A stretch of DNA of 64,000 nucleotides from Falsihalocynthiibacter sp042445055. GTDB lineage: Bacteria; Pseudomonadota; Alphaproteobacteria; Rhodobacterales; Rhodobacteraceae. Position numbers and translations under genes: made by a program. Shown here one piece after another: positions 1 to 8,345 of this stretch. Position 1 is the stretch's first letter, and each line of letters opens with the position of its first letter. The notes beneath the pieces are model-generated. The model was given only the letters and a program-made list of their open reading frames with translations. It was not told the origin of the DNA and made no database searches. The DNA is taken from assembly GCF_042445055.1 (NCBI RefSeq), contig NZ_CP170340.1:1-64000 (forward strand), in the 5' to 3' direction.

Positions 1-348
1 GTCGATGACGAGAACCTGATGCAGAATGCGCGCGACATGGGCAACCGCCTTTTGGACGGGCTTCGCGAAATGCAGGAGCGCTTTGACGTTGTGGGCGATG
101 TGCGCGGGTTCGGGCTGTTTGTCGGCGTCGATCTGGTCGAGGAAAACCGCAAAGGCGCAACAGATGCCGCGCGCTATGTTGTGAACCGTTTGCGGGATCG
201 ACGGATCCTGATTGGGACTGAAGGGCCCGCGGATAATGTCCTGAAAATCCGCCCTCCTCTTACTATAGAGAAGAACGATATCGACATGATCCTGTCGGTA
301 TTAAACGATACATTTCAAGAAGTTACGTGCCTTATGGGCACAACCTGA
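1..348 (+). CDS. Class III aminotransferase, C-terminal fragment (gene starts before the window)
   Basis: The frame is open from base 1 and ends at TGA 346-348, so only the last 115 residues are visible. The segment GDVRGFGLFVGVDL followed by a carboxy-terminal part with KIRPPLTIEKNDID is typical of the end of PLP-dependent fold-type I, class III aminotransferases (the 4-aminobutyrate / alanine-glyoxylate aminotransferase group). The PLP lysine and the cofactor-binding core lie outside the window, so the amino donor cannot be decided. A polyamine-type importer is encoded nearby on the opposite strand. A link to amine catabolism is possible but is inference only. Confidence 0.85.
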   Translation, partial: VDDENLMQNARDMGNRLLDGLREMQERFDVVGDVRGFGLFVGVDLVEENRKGATDAARYVVNRLRDRRILIGTEGPADNVLKIRPPLTIEKNDIDMILSVLNDTFQEVTCLMGTT

Positions 349-356
349 AAAAAACA

Positions 357-390
357 GGCCCCGCTCTTAGCAAGCGGGGCCAAATTTTTT
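357..390. terminator. Convergent intrinsic terminator
   Basis: A perfect 9-bp stem, GGCCCCGCT (357-365) with AGCGGGGCC (373-381), has a 7-nt loop. It is followed by AAATTTTTT and preceded by an A-run, so it can work in both directions. It sits between the aminotransferase stop at 348 and the ilvD stop at 389. Confidence 0.85.
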
Positions 391-2218
391 AGACGACCCT
401 AACGGCCCCTTTAGCAGCACTGGATGTCAGCGCGGCATAAGCCTTGAGCGCGGTCGTAATCTTGCGCTTGCGTGGCTTTTCGGGGTGCCAACCAGCCGCT
501 TCGCGCTTGGCGCGACGCTCTGCCAGAACCTCGTCCGAAACGGCAAGGTTGATTGAGCGGTTCGGGATGTCGATTTCGATCATATCGCCGTGCTCAACCA
601 ATCCGATGGTGCCGCCCTCGGCCGCTTCCGGAGAAACGTGCCCGATGGAAAGCCCGGACGATCCGCCCGAGAACCGACCATCCGTCACAAGCGCACAAGC
701 TTTGCCGAGACCCTTGGATTTCAGATAGCTCGTTGGATAGAGCATTTCCTGCATCCCTGGTCCGCCGCGCGGACCTTCGTAACGAATGAGAACAACTTCG
801 CCCTCTTTCACTTTGCCCGTCAAAATGCCGGATACCGCGTCATCCTGACTCTCGAACAAATGCGCAGGTCCGTTGAATTTCAGGATCGAGTCATCCACAC
901 CAGCGGTTTTCACGATACAGCCATCTTCGGCCAAGTTGCCGAACAGAACCGCAAGGCCACCATCCTCAGAGAAAGCGTTCTCTTTGTTGCGAACCACGCC
1001 GTTAACGCGATCATCGTCCAGCTCTTTATAGCGGCGCGATTGCGAGAAAGCGGTTTGCGTCGGAACACCACCGGGTGCGCAACGATAGAATTCGTGCACT
1101 TCGGGGCTGTTGGTGCGCTTGATGTCCCACTTGTCCAGCGCGCCCTTAAGCGTGCCGCCGTGGATGTTGTTAACCGAAGTATCAAGCAATCCCGCGCGAT
1201 CCAATTCACCCAGAATACCCATGATGCCGCCTGCGCGGTGGATGTCTTCCATGTGAACATTTGCGATCGCAGGCGCAACTTTACACAGAACGGGCACACC
1301 GCGCGAAAGGCGGTCAATGTCGGCCATGTCAAAGTCGATCTCGCCCTCGTGGGCCGCCGCAAGCAGGTGAAGCACAGTATTGGTCGAGCCACCCATCGCA
1401 ATATCCAAAGTCATCGCGTTCTCGAACGACGCCTTGTTTGCAACGTTGCGCGGCAGAACGCTCTCGTCGTCCTCTTCGTAGTAACGGCGCGCCAAATCCA
1501 CAACCAGACGCCCTGCTTCAAGGAACAATTCCTTGCGATCAGAGTGGGTTGCGAGCGTCGAACCGTTCCCCGCCAACGCAAGGCCCAAGGCCTCTGTCAG
1601 ACAGTTCATCGAGTTCGCCGTAAACATACCAGAGCACGATCCACAGGTCGGGCAGGCCGAACGCTCAATCGCTTTGACGTCCTCGTCGCTCACGCTGTCG
1701 TCGGCGGCGGCAACCATCGCATCAACCAGATCGAGCGATTTTTCTTTGCCGTTCAGAACGACTTTACCCGCTTCCATTGGGCCACCCGAAACAAACACAA
1801 CCGGAATGTTCAACCGCAGCGCGGCCATCAACATCCCCGGCGTGATCTTGTCACAGTTGGAAATACACACCATCGCATCGGCACAGTGGGCGTTAACCAT
1901 ATACTCAACGGAATCCGCGATAATCTCACGTGAAGGAAGCGAATAAAGCATCCCGTCGTGACCCATCGCAATGCCGTCATCAACGGCGATTGTGTTGAAT
2001 TCCTTGGCGACACCGCCGGCGGCTTCGACCTCGCGGGCGACCAACTGGCCCAGATCCTTGAGGTGAACGTGTCCGGGGACGAATTGCGTGAACGAGTTCA
2101 CAATCGCCACGATAGGCTTGCCGAAATCGTTGTCTTTCATACCGGTCGCGCGCCAGAGGCCACGCGCCCCCGCCATGTTGCGGCCATGCGTCGAAGTTCT
2201 TGATCTTAAGGGTGGCAA
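389..2218 (-). CDS. ilvD: Dihydroxy-acid dehydratase
   Basis: Converts 2,3-dihydroxy-3-methyl acids to 2-keto acids in valine, leucine and isoleucine synthesis; a cytoplasmic Fe-S enzyme. Hallmarks are THGRNMAGARGLWRATG near the start, SNCDKITPGM, the cysteine motif CPTCGSCSGMFTANSMN, PRGGPGMQEML and the C-terminal FSGGSSGLSIGHVSPEAA. The start was set at TTG 2218, giving 609 residues, because family members begin almost directly at the RSRTSTHGR segment. A GGCAGG-like ribosome site precedes this TTG. An upstream in-frame ATG at 2266 would add 16 residues unlike the family. A canonical biosynthetic ilvD beside a plasmid-type replication module is notable. It lies downstream of the ABC importer genes on the same strand. 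Confidence 0.95.
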   Translation of the reverse strand: MPPLRSRTSTHGRNMAGARGLWRATGMKDNDFGKPIVAIVNSFTQFVPGHVHLKDLGQLVAREVEAAGGVAKEFNTIAVDDGIAMGHDGMLYSLPSREIIADSVEYMVNAHCADAMVCISNCDKITPGMLMAALRLNIPVVFVSGGPMEAGKVVLNGKEKSLDLVDAMVAAADDSVSDEDVKAIERSACPTCGSCSGMFTANSMNCLTEALGLALAGNGSTLATHSDRKELFLEAGRLVVDLARRYYEEDDESVLPRNVANKASFENAMTLDIAMGGSTNTVLHLLAAAHEGEIDFDMADIDRLSRGVPVLCKVAPAIANVHMEDIHRAGGIMGILGELDRAGLLDTSVNNIHGGTLKGALDKWDIKRTNSPEVHEFYRCAPGGVPTQTAFSQSRRYKELDDDRVNGVVRNKENAFSEDGGLAVLFGNLAEDGCIVKTAGVDDSILKFNGPAHLFESQDDAVSGILTGKVKEGEVVLIRYEGPRGGPGMQEMLYPTSYLKSKGLGKACALVTDGRFSGGSSGLSIGHVSPEAAEGGTIGLVEHGDMIEIDIPNRSINLAVSDEVLAERRAKREAAGWHPEKPRKRKITTALKAYAALTSSAAKGAVRVV

Positions 2219-2297
2219 AGCGCACCTGCCTTTCGATATTTTGGAAGTGTTACTGCCAAATACCATTGCTCACGCAGGAAAACTAGCGGTTTTGGCG

Positions 2298-3473
2298 TTA
2301 ATAGTCCGCAATCCCGCGTGCGCGCTCTGCCCGACGCCGTAACATCTCGAGAGTTGAGAGCAAAGCGATGGAAATTCCGACCATAAGCGTCGCAACCGCA
2401 AGGATTGTTGGGCTGATCTGTTCCCGCAAGCCGGTAAACATCTGCCACGGTAGGGTTTTCTGCTCGGCAGCACCGACAAAGAGCACGACAACCACCTCGT
2501 CAAACGAGGTAATAAACGCAAAAAGCCCGCCCGAAATCACGCCTGGCATGATCAACGGCATCTGGATTCTAAAGAACGTGGTGACGGGATTCGCCCCCAT
2601 ATTCGCCGCCGCCCGTGTAAGTGAGCGGTCAAAGCCGACCAATGTTGCCGTTACCGTTATGATAACAAACGGAATCCCCAACGCGGCGTGCGCCAGAACA
2701 ACACCAAAATACGTCCCCTGAAGGCCAATACGGCTATAGAAAAAGTACATCCCCGCAGCCGAAATAATCAGCGGCACAATCATCGGAGAGATCAGAATCG
2801 CCATGATCGCGCGGCGGAACGGCACGTGCGGCTGGCTTAGGCCAATCGCCGCAAGGGTGCCGAAACTGACCGAGAGAATAGTCGCCGCAGGGGCAATCCG
2901 TACCGAATTCCAAAGGGCCTGTTGCCAGTCCTGATTGGTAAAGAAATCCTCGTAGTGGCGCAGCGAGTACCCTTCGGGCTTGAGCTGCAACATCTCGGGC
3001 GTGAAGGTAAAGAAGCTCTCGGCGTTAAAACTGAGCGGCATCACAACCACAATCGGCGTGATCAGGAAGAACAAAATCAACCCGACGATCACACGGAAAC
3101 TATAGTACCAGAGCACCTGCATCGGCGTCAGATACGGCGCGAGATGTCGACGATACCGCCCCTCATAGAGCCAGAACGTGAACCATCCAAAGAACCAGCC
3201 AAACGCCAGCCCCAAGATCGCGCCACCAATCCCGCCAAAATATAGCCCCGCAATCACGAACGCCACCATAAGGGCGCGCCGCGCGAGTTTTTCGCTCGGG
3301 ATATTCGTAAGCGCAAATCCGATGGCCGCCATCAAGGCCGCACCGATAATCATGCCAAGGAAACCCGCGTCGTTGACCTTGCCGATTACACCGCCAACAA
3401 AGGCGCCTGCAAGCGCAACACCCGTGAGATAAAACGAAATCGGAGTGCGCGAAATAGGTGTCAGTACTGCCAT
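2298..3473 (-). CDS. ABC transporter permease, PotC type, with an extra N-terminal membrane region
   Basis: Inner-membrane subunit of a spermidine/putrescine-family importer. The C-terminal about 260 residues form a normal binding-protein-dependent permease with the cytoplasmic loop motif RAAANMGANPVTTFF, which contacts the ATPase. At 391 residues it is over 100 longer than usual PotC. The additional part (residues about 10-115) contains several glycine/alanine-rich hydrophobic segments that read as extra membrane helices. It starts 3 bp after the stop of the other permease gene, so the two are co-translated. The substrate is probably a polyamine or related amine, which the family alone does not settle. 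Confidence 0.88.
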   Translation of the reverse strand: MAVLTPISRTPISFYLTGVALAGAFVGGVIGKVNDAGFLGMIIGAALMAAIGFALTNIPSEKLARRALMVAFVIAGLYFGGIGGAILGLAFGWFFGWFTFWLYEGRYRRHLAPYLTPMQVLWYYSFRVIVGLILFFLITPIVVVMPLSFNAESFFTFTPEMLQLKPEGYSLRHYEDFFTNQDWQQALWNSVRIAPAATILSVSFGTLAAIGLSQPHVPFRRAIMAILISPMIVPLIISAAGMYFFYSRIGLQGTYFGVVLAHAALGIPFVIITVTATLVGFDRSLTRAAANMGANPVTTFFRIQMPLIMPGVISGGLFAFITSFDEVVVVLFVGAAEQKTLPWQMFTGLREQISPTILAVATLMVGISIALLSTLEMLRRRAERARGIADY

Positions 3474-3476
3474 GTC

Positions 3477-5117
3477 CTAGCCCCCCAACTTAACGTTATC
3501 AATGCCGACAATCCGGTCATACGCCCAATAGAGCAAGAGGATCGCGGTCAACAAGATCGTCCCGAGCGCCGCCGCCAGACCCCAGTTCAGCGAGCTGGAA
3601 ATATGGAACGCGATGCGGTTCGAAATAAACGTACCCGTTGTCCCACCGACGATTTCAGGCGTGATGTAGTAACCAATCGCAAGGATAAACACGAGGATCG
3701 ACCCCGCCCCGATACCCGGCACAGACTGAGGGAAATAAACCCGCCAGAACGCCGTCCAGTTCGTCGCACCCATAGATTTCGCGGCCCGCAGATATGTGGG
3801 CGGAATGGTCTGCATCACCGAATAGAGCGGCAGGATCATGAACGGCAACAGAATGTGCGTCATCGCGATGATCGTACCAAGCTGGTTGTTAATCAGGATT
3901 AATCGTTCGTTATCCCCGACAAGGTTCAGCCAGACCAGAATGTCGTTGATCACACCCTGCTGTTGCAACATGACCTTCCACGCCGAGGTCCGCACCAAAA
4001 GCGATGTCCAGAACGGCAAGAGCACCAAAATCATCAGCAGGTTCGCGCTTTTGCGCGATACATTCGCCAAGAGCCACGCCACCGGATAGCCCAGCAAGAT
4101 ACAGCTTCCTGTAATCACCAGCGACATAAACAGCGTGCGTTTGAACAGCATGATGTAGATCTGTTCGTTGTCGGGGCGCATCTGTGGCCCCTCCTCGCCC
4201 AACTGCATATCGACCGAGTTCAGAAAATATCCCGGCGTGTAATTCGGAGAGTACCGCTGGATTGTCGACCACGTCGAATTTTCGCCCCAGCCATCATCGG
4301 CATCAATAAACGCCTCTTTCATGCTTACGGTTTCAAATCCGTCAATCGCGGCGGCCGCTTCGTTCAATAGCGCGCTTGTTGTCCCCTCGAACGGCGACAG
4401 GTCTGCCCCCTCCATCAAATCGCTGTAAAGCGCGGCATAGACCACATTCCACGGCTCTTCTTCGGTTGGGCTGTCCTCGTCTTCGGTTTGGATAAAGCTT
4501 GCGAACTCGCCATACATATCGGCCGTATCAGGCAGCGCATCCGCAACCCCGTCCCGCAGGACAAATTCAGGCTCTGGCGCAGATTGATCCCCCGCAGCCC
4601 AAACACCTTGGGCCTCGATCCATGACGGCGCGGCCAGCATTTCAACCCATGTTGCCGGCTCTTCCCATGCTGGGTTCAGATCGTTGAATTGATCGGTGTA
4701 AACCTCGCCAAAATCATCCACGCGGCGACCCGAGCGGCGGAACATCGACGAAATCCCCGTCTGCTCATAGTTCAGGCGCGTCCCCAATTGGGTGTGGCGT
4801 TTCTTTTCGGCGGCGATCACCATATCGTAGTGCAGCAACTCGAACACATCCTCGCCGGGGGCGGAATCGCCTGCGCTGTCCCACTCTCCGAGCACTTCAA
4901 CCGTGCGCGGCAAGGTGTTGCTTACGATGTCATTGCGAACCGAGCGAAAGAGCATATCCGCGATCGGCAAAATAAAGGTCACAAGGATAAACAGCAAAAG
5001 CGGCGCAATGAGCATCAGCGCCCGAAGCTTCTCCATCCGCAATGCGCGGGAAAGGCTGCGTTTTAGGGGCGTGCCGTCGGCGGCAAGAACCGGTCCTGTC
5101 TCTTGGGCGTCGCTCAT
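3477..5117 (-). CDS. ABC transporter permease, PotB type, with a large periplasmic insertion
   Basis: First permease of the importer, 546 residues against roughly 280-310 for ordinary PotB. One membrane helix lies at about residues 34-56. About 260 hydrophilic, acidic residues follow before the remaining helices begin near residue 325, so the insertion should lie in the periplasm between the first and second helices. The C-terminal half has the ATPase-contact motif RAAKSMGATNWTAFWRVYFP. The insertion contains no repeat or domain I can name. A role in substrate capture or docking of the binding protein is a guess. It is the third gene of the ATPase / binding protein / permease / permease operon on the minus strand. 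Confidence 0.88.
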   Translation of the reverse strand: MSDAQETGPVLAADGTPLKRSLSRALRMEKLRALMLIAPLLLFILVTFILPIADMLFRSVRNDIVSNTLPRTVEVLGEWDSAGDSAPGEDVFELLHYDMVIAAEKKRHTQLGTRLNYEQTGISSMFRRSGRRVDDFGEVYTDQFNDLNPAWEEPATWVEMLAAPSWIEAQGVWAAGDQSAPEPEFVLRDGVADALPDTADMYGEFASFIQTEDEDSPTEEEPWNVVYAALYSDLMEGADLSPFEGTTSALLNEAAAAIDGFETVSMKEAFIDADDGWGENSTWSTIQRYSPNYTPGYFLNSVDMQLGEEGPQMRPDNEQIYIMLFKRTLFMSLVITGSCILLGYPVAWLLANVSRKSANLLMILVLLPFWTSLLVRTSAWKVMLQQQGVINDILVWLNLVGDNERLILINNQLGTIIAMTHILLPFMILPLYSVMQTIPPTYLRAAKSMGATNWTAFWRVYFPQSVPGIGAGSILVFILAIGYYITPEIVGGTTGTFISNRIAFHISSSLNWGLAAALGTILLTAILLLYWAYDRIVGIDNVKLGG

Positions 5118-5143
5118 GGTGTTTTCCTATTGTCCCTTTGGTT

Positions 5144-5167
5144 CGGGATGCCCGAAGGGGCACCCCG
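5144..5167 (-). promoter_or_regulatory. Intercistronic hairpin after the binding-protein gene
   Basis: A 10-bp stem (CGGGATGCCC at 5144-5153 with GGGCACCCCG at 5158-5167, one G-U pair) has a 4-nt loop. It lies between the binding-protein stop and the permease start and has no U-tract. It probably protects the upstream mRNA or partly terminates, giving more binding protein than permease. Confidence 0.6.
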
Positions 5168-5187
5168 CTTGTTGTCAAAGTCGCGTA

Positions 5188-6294
5188 TTATTGTGCGAGC
5201 CAAGATTGGAATTTCGCGTCCAGATCGTCGCGATAATCCGCCCACCATTCGTAGTTATAAAGGAAGGTGTTCTTCGCGTTCGCAGGATCGGTTGGCATAT
5301 GTGGGGCCATGTCGATACCCAAGTCGGCGTGCTTCCCTACGAGTGGCGCAGAGGACGCACGTGCAGGACCGTAAGAGATGTATTTCGCTTGATCCGCAAG
5401 ACGCTGCGTATCTGTTGCGAACATGATGTAGTCTTTTGCACGAGCAAGACGCTCATCGGAAAGACCGGCAGGAATGATCCAACCGTCAAGGTCAAACACC
5501 TGCGCATCCCAAAGCATCGCAACGGGCTGGTCTTGCTCTTCGATAACCGAGAACAAACGACCATTGTATGTGGAACCCATAACAACTTCGCCGTCAGCCA
5601 AGAGTTGTGGCGTATCCGCACCCGCAGACCACCAGATCACGTCGTCTTTGATGGTGTCGAGCTTGGCAAAGGCTTGGTCTTGGCCTTCTTCTGTTTCGAG
5701 AACGTCATAGATGTCCTCTTTGGCTACGCCATCACAGAGCAACGCCCATTCCATGTTGTTGATCGGACGCTTCTCAAGCGAACGTTTACCTGGGTAAGCC
5801 TCAAGATCAAACACGTCACAAACGCTTGTAGGCGCTGTGTCGCCAACCATGTCGGTGCGATAACCGAATGTTGTGGAATAAACGATCTGTGGGATGAAAC
5901 ATTCGCTGACCAGAAGGTCGCCGAAATCATCCTCGGCAGATGTGCCATCAGGTGCCGCAGCAAGATCTTCATCAGGGTCGATCTCGATTGCCAGACCTTC
6001 GTCACAAAGACGGATCGCATCGGACGCAACAACGTCCACGACATCCCATGTCACGTTGCCAGCTTCGTTCATCGCGCGCAGCTTGGCCACCGCTTCGGCG
6101 GAGCTTTCGTCATTGGTGATCGTTACACCTGTCTTTTCGGTGTAAGGGTCATGGTAGGCGCCTTTTTGTGATGCGGAATACGCACCGCCCCATGACACGA
6201 TGGTCATCTCGTCGGCCATGTGATCATCAGCAAATGATGCGGTGGCAGTAGCAGCCAATGCACCAGAAGCAAGGACGCTGGTTAACATTTTCAT
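5188..6294 (-). CDS. Periplasmic substrate-binding protein of the polyamine-type ABC importer
   Basis: PotD-like solute-binding protein of 368 residues. ATG 6294 was chosen: it is preceded by an AGGAG ribosome site and opens a clear signal peptide (MKMLTSVLASGALAATATA, cleavage near SFADD). The longer frame back to 6378 lacks these features. After the signal comes TIVSWGGAYSASQKGAY, typical of the iron/polyamine binding-protein superfamily. Later come YNGRLFSVIEEQDQPV and DGWIIPAGL, which line the ligand cleft in PotD relatives. It lies downstream of the ATPase gene and upstream of the permeases. The ligand is not determined; putrescine, spermidine or another amine is likely. Confidence 0.9.
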   Translation of the reverse strand: MKMLTSVLASGALAATATASFADDHMADEMTIVSWGGAYSASQKGAYHDPYTEKTGVTITNDESSAEAVAKLRAMNEAGNVTWDVVDVVASDAIRLCDEGLAIEIDPDEDLAAAPDGTSAEDDFGDLLVSECFIPQIVYSTTFGYRTDMVGDTAPTSVCDVFDLEAYPGKRSLEKRPINNMEWALLCDGVAKEDIYDVLETEEGQDQAFAKLDTIKDDVIWWSAGADTPQLLADGEVVMGSTYNGRLFSVIEEQDQPVAMLWDAQVFDLDGWIIPAGLSDERLARAKDYIMFATDTQRLADQAKYISYGPARASSAPLVGKHADLGIDMAPHMPTDPANAKNTFLYNYEWWADYRDDLDAKFQSWLAQ

Positions 6295-6320
6295 TTTGCA
6301 TCTCCTGTTAGAGTAAAGTT

Positions 6321-6348
6321 CCGCCTCCCCTATTCTGGGGCTCGGCGG
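6321..6348 (-). promoter_or_regulatory. Hairpin between ATPase and binding-protein genes
   Basis: Interrupted stem: CCGCC (6321-6325) with GGCGG (6344-6348), and CCCC (6327-6330) with GGGG (6337-6340). It sits just before the ribosome site of the binding-protein gene. It may set transcript ends inside the operon. Confidence 0.4.
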
Positions 6349-6356
6349 GGCCGGTT

Positions 6357-7454
6357 TTAGGCGTCGAGTGCTCGACAATCTTGGGGCAGCCAGCCAATGT
6401 CCAATTTCTCGCCCGGTTTCAGACGAGGTTGATCGGGAGCGTTACGGGTCTTGACGACAAAGTCGGTATTGCCAGCAACGCTTAGACGGGTACGGAAGAT
6501 ATCGCCCATGTAGATAAACTCAAGCACTTCGGCCTTGAGCGTATGGGCGCCTTCCTGCAAACGTTCTTTGTTAAATTCGACGCGCTCAGGGCGGATCGAA
6601 ACTTTGGTGCGCTCGCCAACCGTGGTGACATTCACGGGGTTCGCATCAATCAGGTCGCCATTATCAAGGCGCACCGTGCAGATATCGTTGTTGATCTCAT
6701 CCACCACACCTTCGAGCGTGTTGTTCTCGCCGATGAACTGGGCAACGAAGCTGTTCTGGGGTTCTTCGTAAAGCGTGTCCGGCGCGGCCAACTGTTGGAT
6801 GCGGCCATCTTCGAACACCGCCACACGGTCAGACATCGTAAGCGCCTCTGTCTGGTCGTGGGTCACGTAAACCGTGGTAATCCCCAAATCATGGGCCAAA
6901 CGGGTGATCTCAAATTGCATATGTTCGCGAAGCTGTTTGTCGAGCGCGCCGAGTGGCTCGTCCATCAACACAAGCTCGGGTTCAAACACCAAGGCCCGTG
7001 CAAGGGCGATCCGCTGCTGCTGACCACCCGAAAGCTGCGAAGGACGTCGATTTCCGAACTCTCCCATCTGCACCATATCGAGCGCGCGTTTCACTTTGGC
7101 CTCGCGGTCGGATTTTCCGATCTTGCGCACTTCCAGCGGGAAGGACAGGTTCTCGGCCACGGTCATATGTGGGAAAAGCGCATAGTTCTGGAACACCATC
7201 CCGATGCCGCGCTTATGCGGGGGGATGTTGTTGATCGCCTTACCGTCGAGCATGATTTCGCCGTGGGTCGCTGTCTCAAATCCCGCGAGCATCATGAGAC
7301 AAGTTGTCTTGCCCGAACCCGATGGCCCAAGCATCGTCAGGAACTCGCCCTTCGGCAGAGCGAGGTTCAGGTCTTTGACAACCAGATTTTCCCCATCATA
7401 ACTTTTTTGAACTCTTTGGAACTCTACAAACGGATTATCTATTAGGTCGCTCAA
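6357..7454 (-). CDS. ATP-binding subunit of the polyamine-type ABC importer (PotA family)
   Basis: Cytoplasmic ATPase of 365 residues. It has Walker A GPSGSGKTTC, signature LSGGQQQRIALARAL, Walker B LVLMDEPLGALD and the switch histidine in YVTHDQTEALTMSD. A C-terminal TOBE-type regulatory domain occupies about residues 285-360. The start codon is TTG with an AGGAG ribosome site 7 nt upstream. It is the first gene of the operon, and paired operator-like sequences lie about 40-90 bp upstream of it. Identity as a PotA-type ATPase is clear; the transported compound is inferred only from the family. Confidence 0.92.
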   Translation of the reverse strand: MSDLIDNPFVEFQRVQKSYDGENLVVKDLNLALPKGEFLTMLGPSGSGKTTCLMMLAGFETATHGEIMLDGKAINNIPPHKRGIGMVFQNYALFPHMTVAENLSFPLEVRKIGKSDREAKVKRALDMVQMGEFGNRRPSQLSGGQQQRIALARALVFEPELVLMDEPLGALDKQLREHMQFEITRLAHDLGITTVYVTHDQTEALTMSDRVAVFEDGRIQQLAAPDTLYEEPQNSFVAQFIGENNTLEGVVDEINNDICTVRLDNGDLIDANPVNVTTVGERTKVSIRPERVEFNKERLQEGAHTLKAEVLEFIYMGDIFRTRLSVAGNTDFVVKTRNAPDQPRLKPGEKLDIGWLPQDCRALDA

Positions 7455-7495
7455 AAAAGTCTCCTATGGCCCACGACGGGCCCCTACTGGCGGTT

Positions 7496-7542
7496 CATCA
7501 CTGTGATTTCCCCTGAATACAAAGTCATTCACCACAGTGATG
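7496..7542. promoter_or_regulatory. Paired operator-like palindromes upstream of the ABC importer operon
   Basis: ATCACTGTGAT (7497-7507) is a palindrome around a central T. ACCACAGTGAT (7531-7541) is a second copy with one mismatch, centred 34 bp away. CATCACTGTG and CACAGTGATG also form a perfect 10-bp inverted repeat (7496-7505 / 7533-7542). The position upstream of the first importer gene fits two binding sites for a dimeric regulator. No matching regulator gene is identifiable here. Confidence 0.6.
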
Positions 7543-7664
7543 CAAGGGAAAATATTGTTATCCCCCAATACGCTAACCCTCAGAAGCAGGATTAAGCCTT
7601 ACCAGAGCGTACTTTGCGCAATGTGCAAAAATCTTCAAAATCGGCCAAAATCAGCCGAAAATTT

Positions 7665-8345
7665 TCACGAAATCGCGACCACATCTCGAATTTCGGCATC
7701 AACGGACCGACAAACGTCGAGGATAACTTTGCGCAGCCTTTGGTTCACGTAAGTCGCGTGAAATGCGGTCGGCGCTTTCAATTTGAGGACGTCACCATCG
7801 CGTGTTTCACGCAAGAGCGCCTGTATCCAAGCGCCGTAAATCGAGGCGTGTTCGCGGTGCAAAATCGCCTTCGCAACACCCCATTCATCGGCGGTAATTT
7901 CGGGGGCCTCGACCGTCGTTTTCGCCTGAAGCGGGACGACCTTTGGATCGAGCTGTTTCTCGGTTTGCATCCGCGCTTCGAAATCGGGGCCAACGGCTTG
8001 CCATTGCGGCTTGGTCGCTTTCATCACGGCCTCGATATCCAGCCGATAATCCGTCACCCTGCCCCGCGCGCCTTGTCGTCGAACCACCAGCCATCCGAGC
8101 GCACGCAGCTTCGCCATCTCGCGTTTCACCGTGCGTTCATCCACCGACCAGAGCCGCGCAATCTCGCGCTGCCCGACCTGCAAACTGTCGCGTCCCCAAT
8201 TATAGCGCGCCGTGATGAGCGTCATGAACCGCAGGCACATCCGCTGAGAAGCTTTCCCCTCCGCCAGCGCAAAAGCTCCGAGTGCCGTCAGAAAATCATA
8301 TTTCATGACCGAGGCTTGCGGCCCCGTATGCCGTTTTACGATCAT
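7665..8345 (-). CDS. DnaA-like plasmid replication initiator
   Basis: A winged-helix-type segment (GQREIARLWSVDERTVKREM, in the N-terminal half) would bind DNA. The C-terminal part, WGVAKAILHREHASIYGAWI to LKLKAPTAFHATYVNQRL, matches the pattern of the DnaA N-terminal interaction domain. This combination defines the DnaA-like replicon type described for Rhodobacterales plasmids. It has no AAA+ ATPase motif, so it is not the chromosomal DnaA. ATG 8345 (226 residues) was chosen because AGGAGG lies 5 nt upstream; an in-frame TTG exists at 8372. It is divergent from parAB and flanks a 0.5-kb origin-like region. The family call rests on remembered architecture. Confidence 0.78.
   Translation of the reverse strand: MIVKRHTGPQASVMKYDFLTALGAFALAEGKASQRMCLRFMTLITARYNWGRDSLQVGQREIARLWSVDERTVKREMAKLRALGWLVVRRQGARGRVTDYRLDIEAVMKATKPQWQAVGPDFEARMQTEKQLDPKVVPLQAKTTVEAPEITADEWGVAKAILHREHASIYGAWIQALLRETRDGDVLKLKAPTAFHATYVNQRLRKVILDVCRSVDAEIRDVVAIS

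Noticed and set aside
590..1933. A 447-residue open frame on the plus strand
   Set aside because: Antisense shadow of ilvD; no motif or ribosome site, and composition typical of the complement of a GC-rich gene.
4903..6171. A 422-residue open frame on the plus strand
   Set aside because: Antisense to the binding protein and permease genes of the importer; no recognisable domain.
6543..7445. A 300-residue open frame on the plus strand
   Set aside because: Complement of the ABC ATPase gene, which has all expected ATPase motifs.
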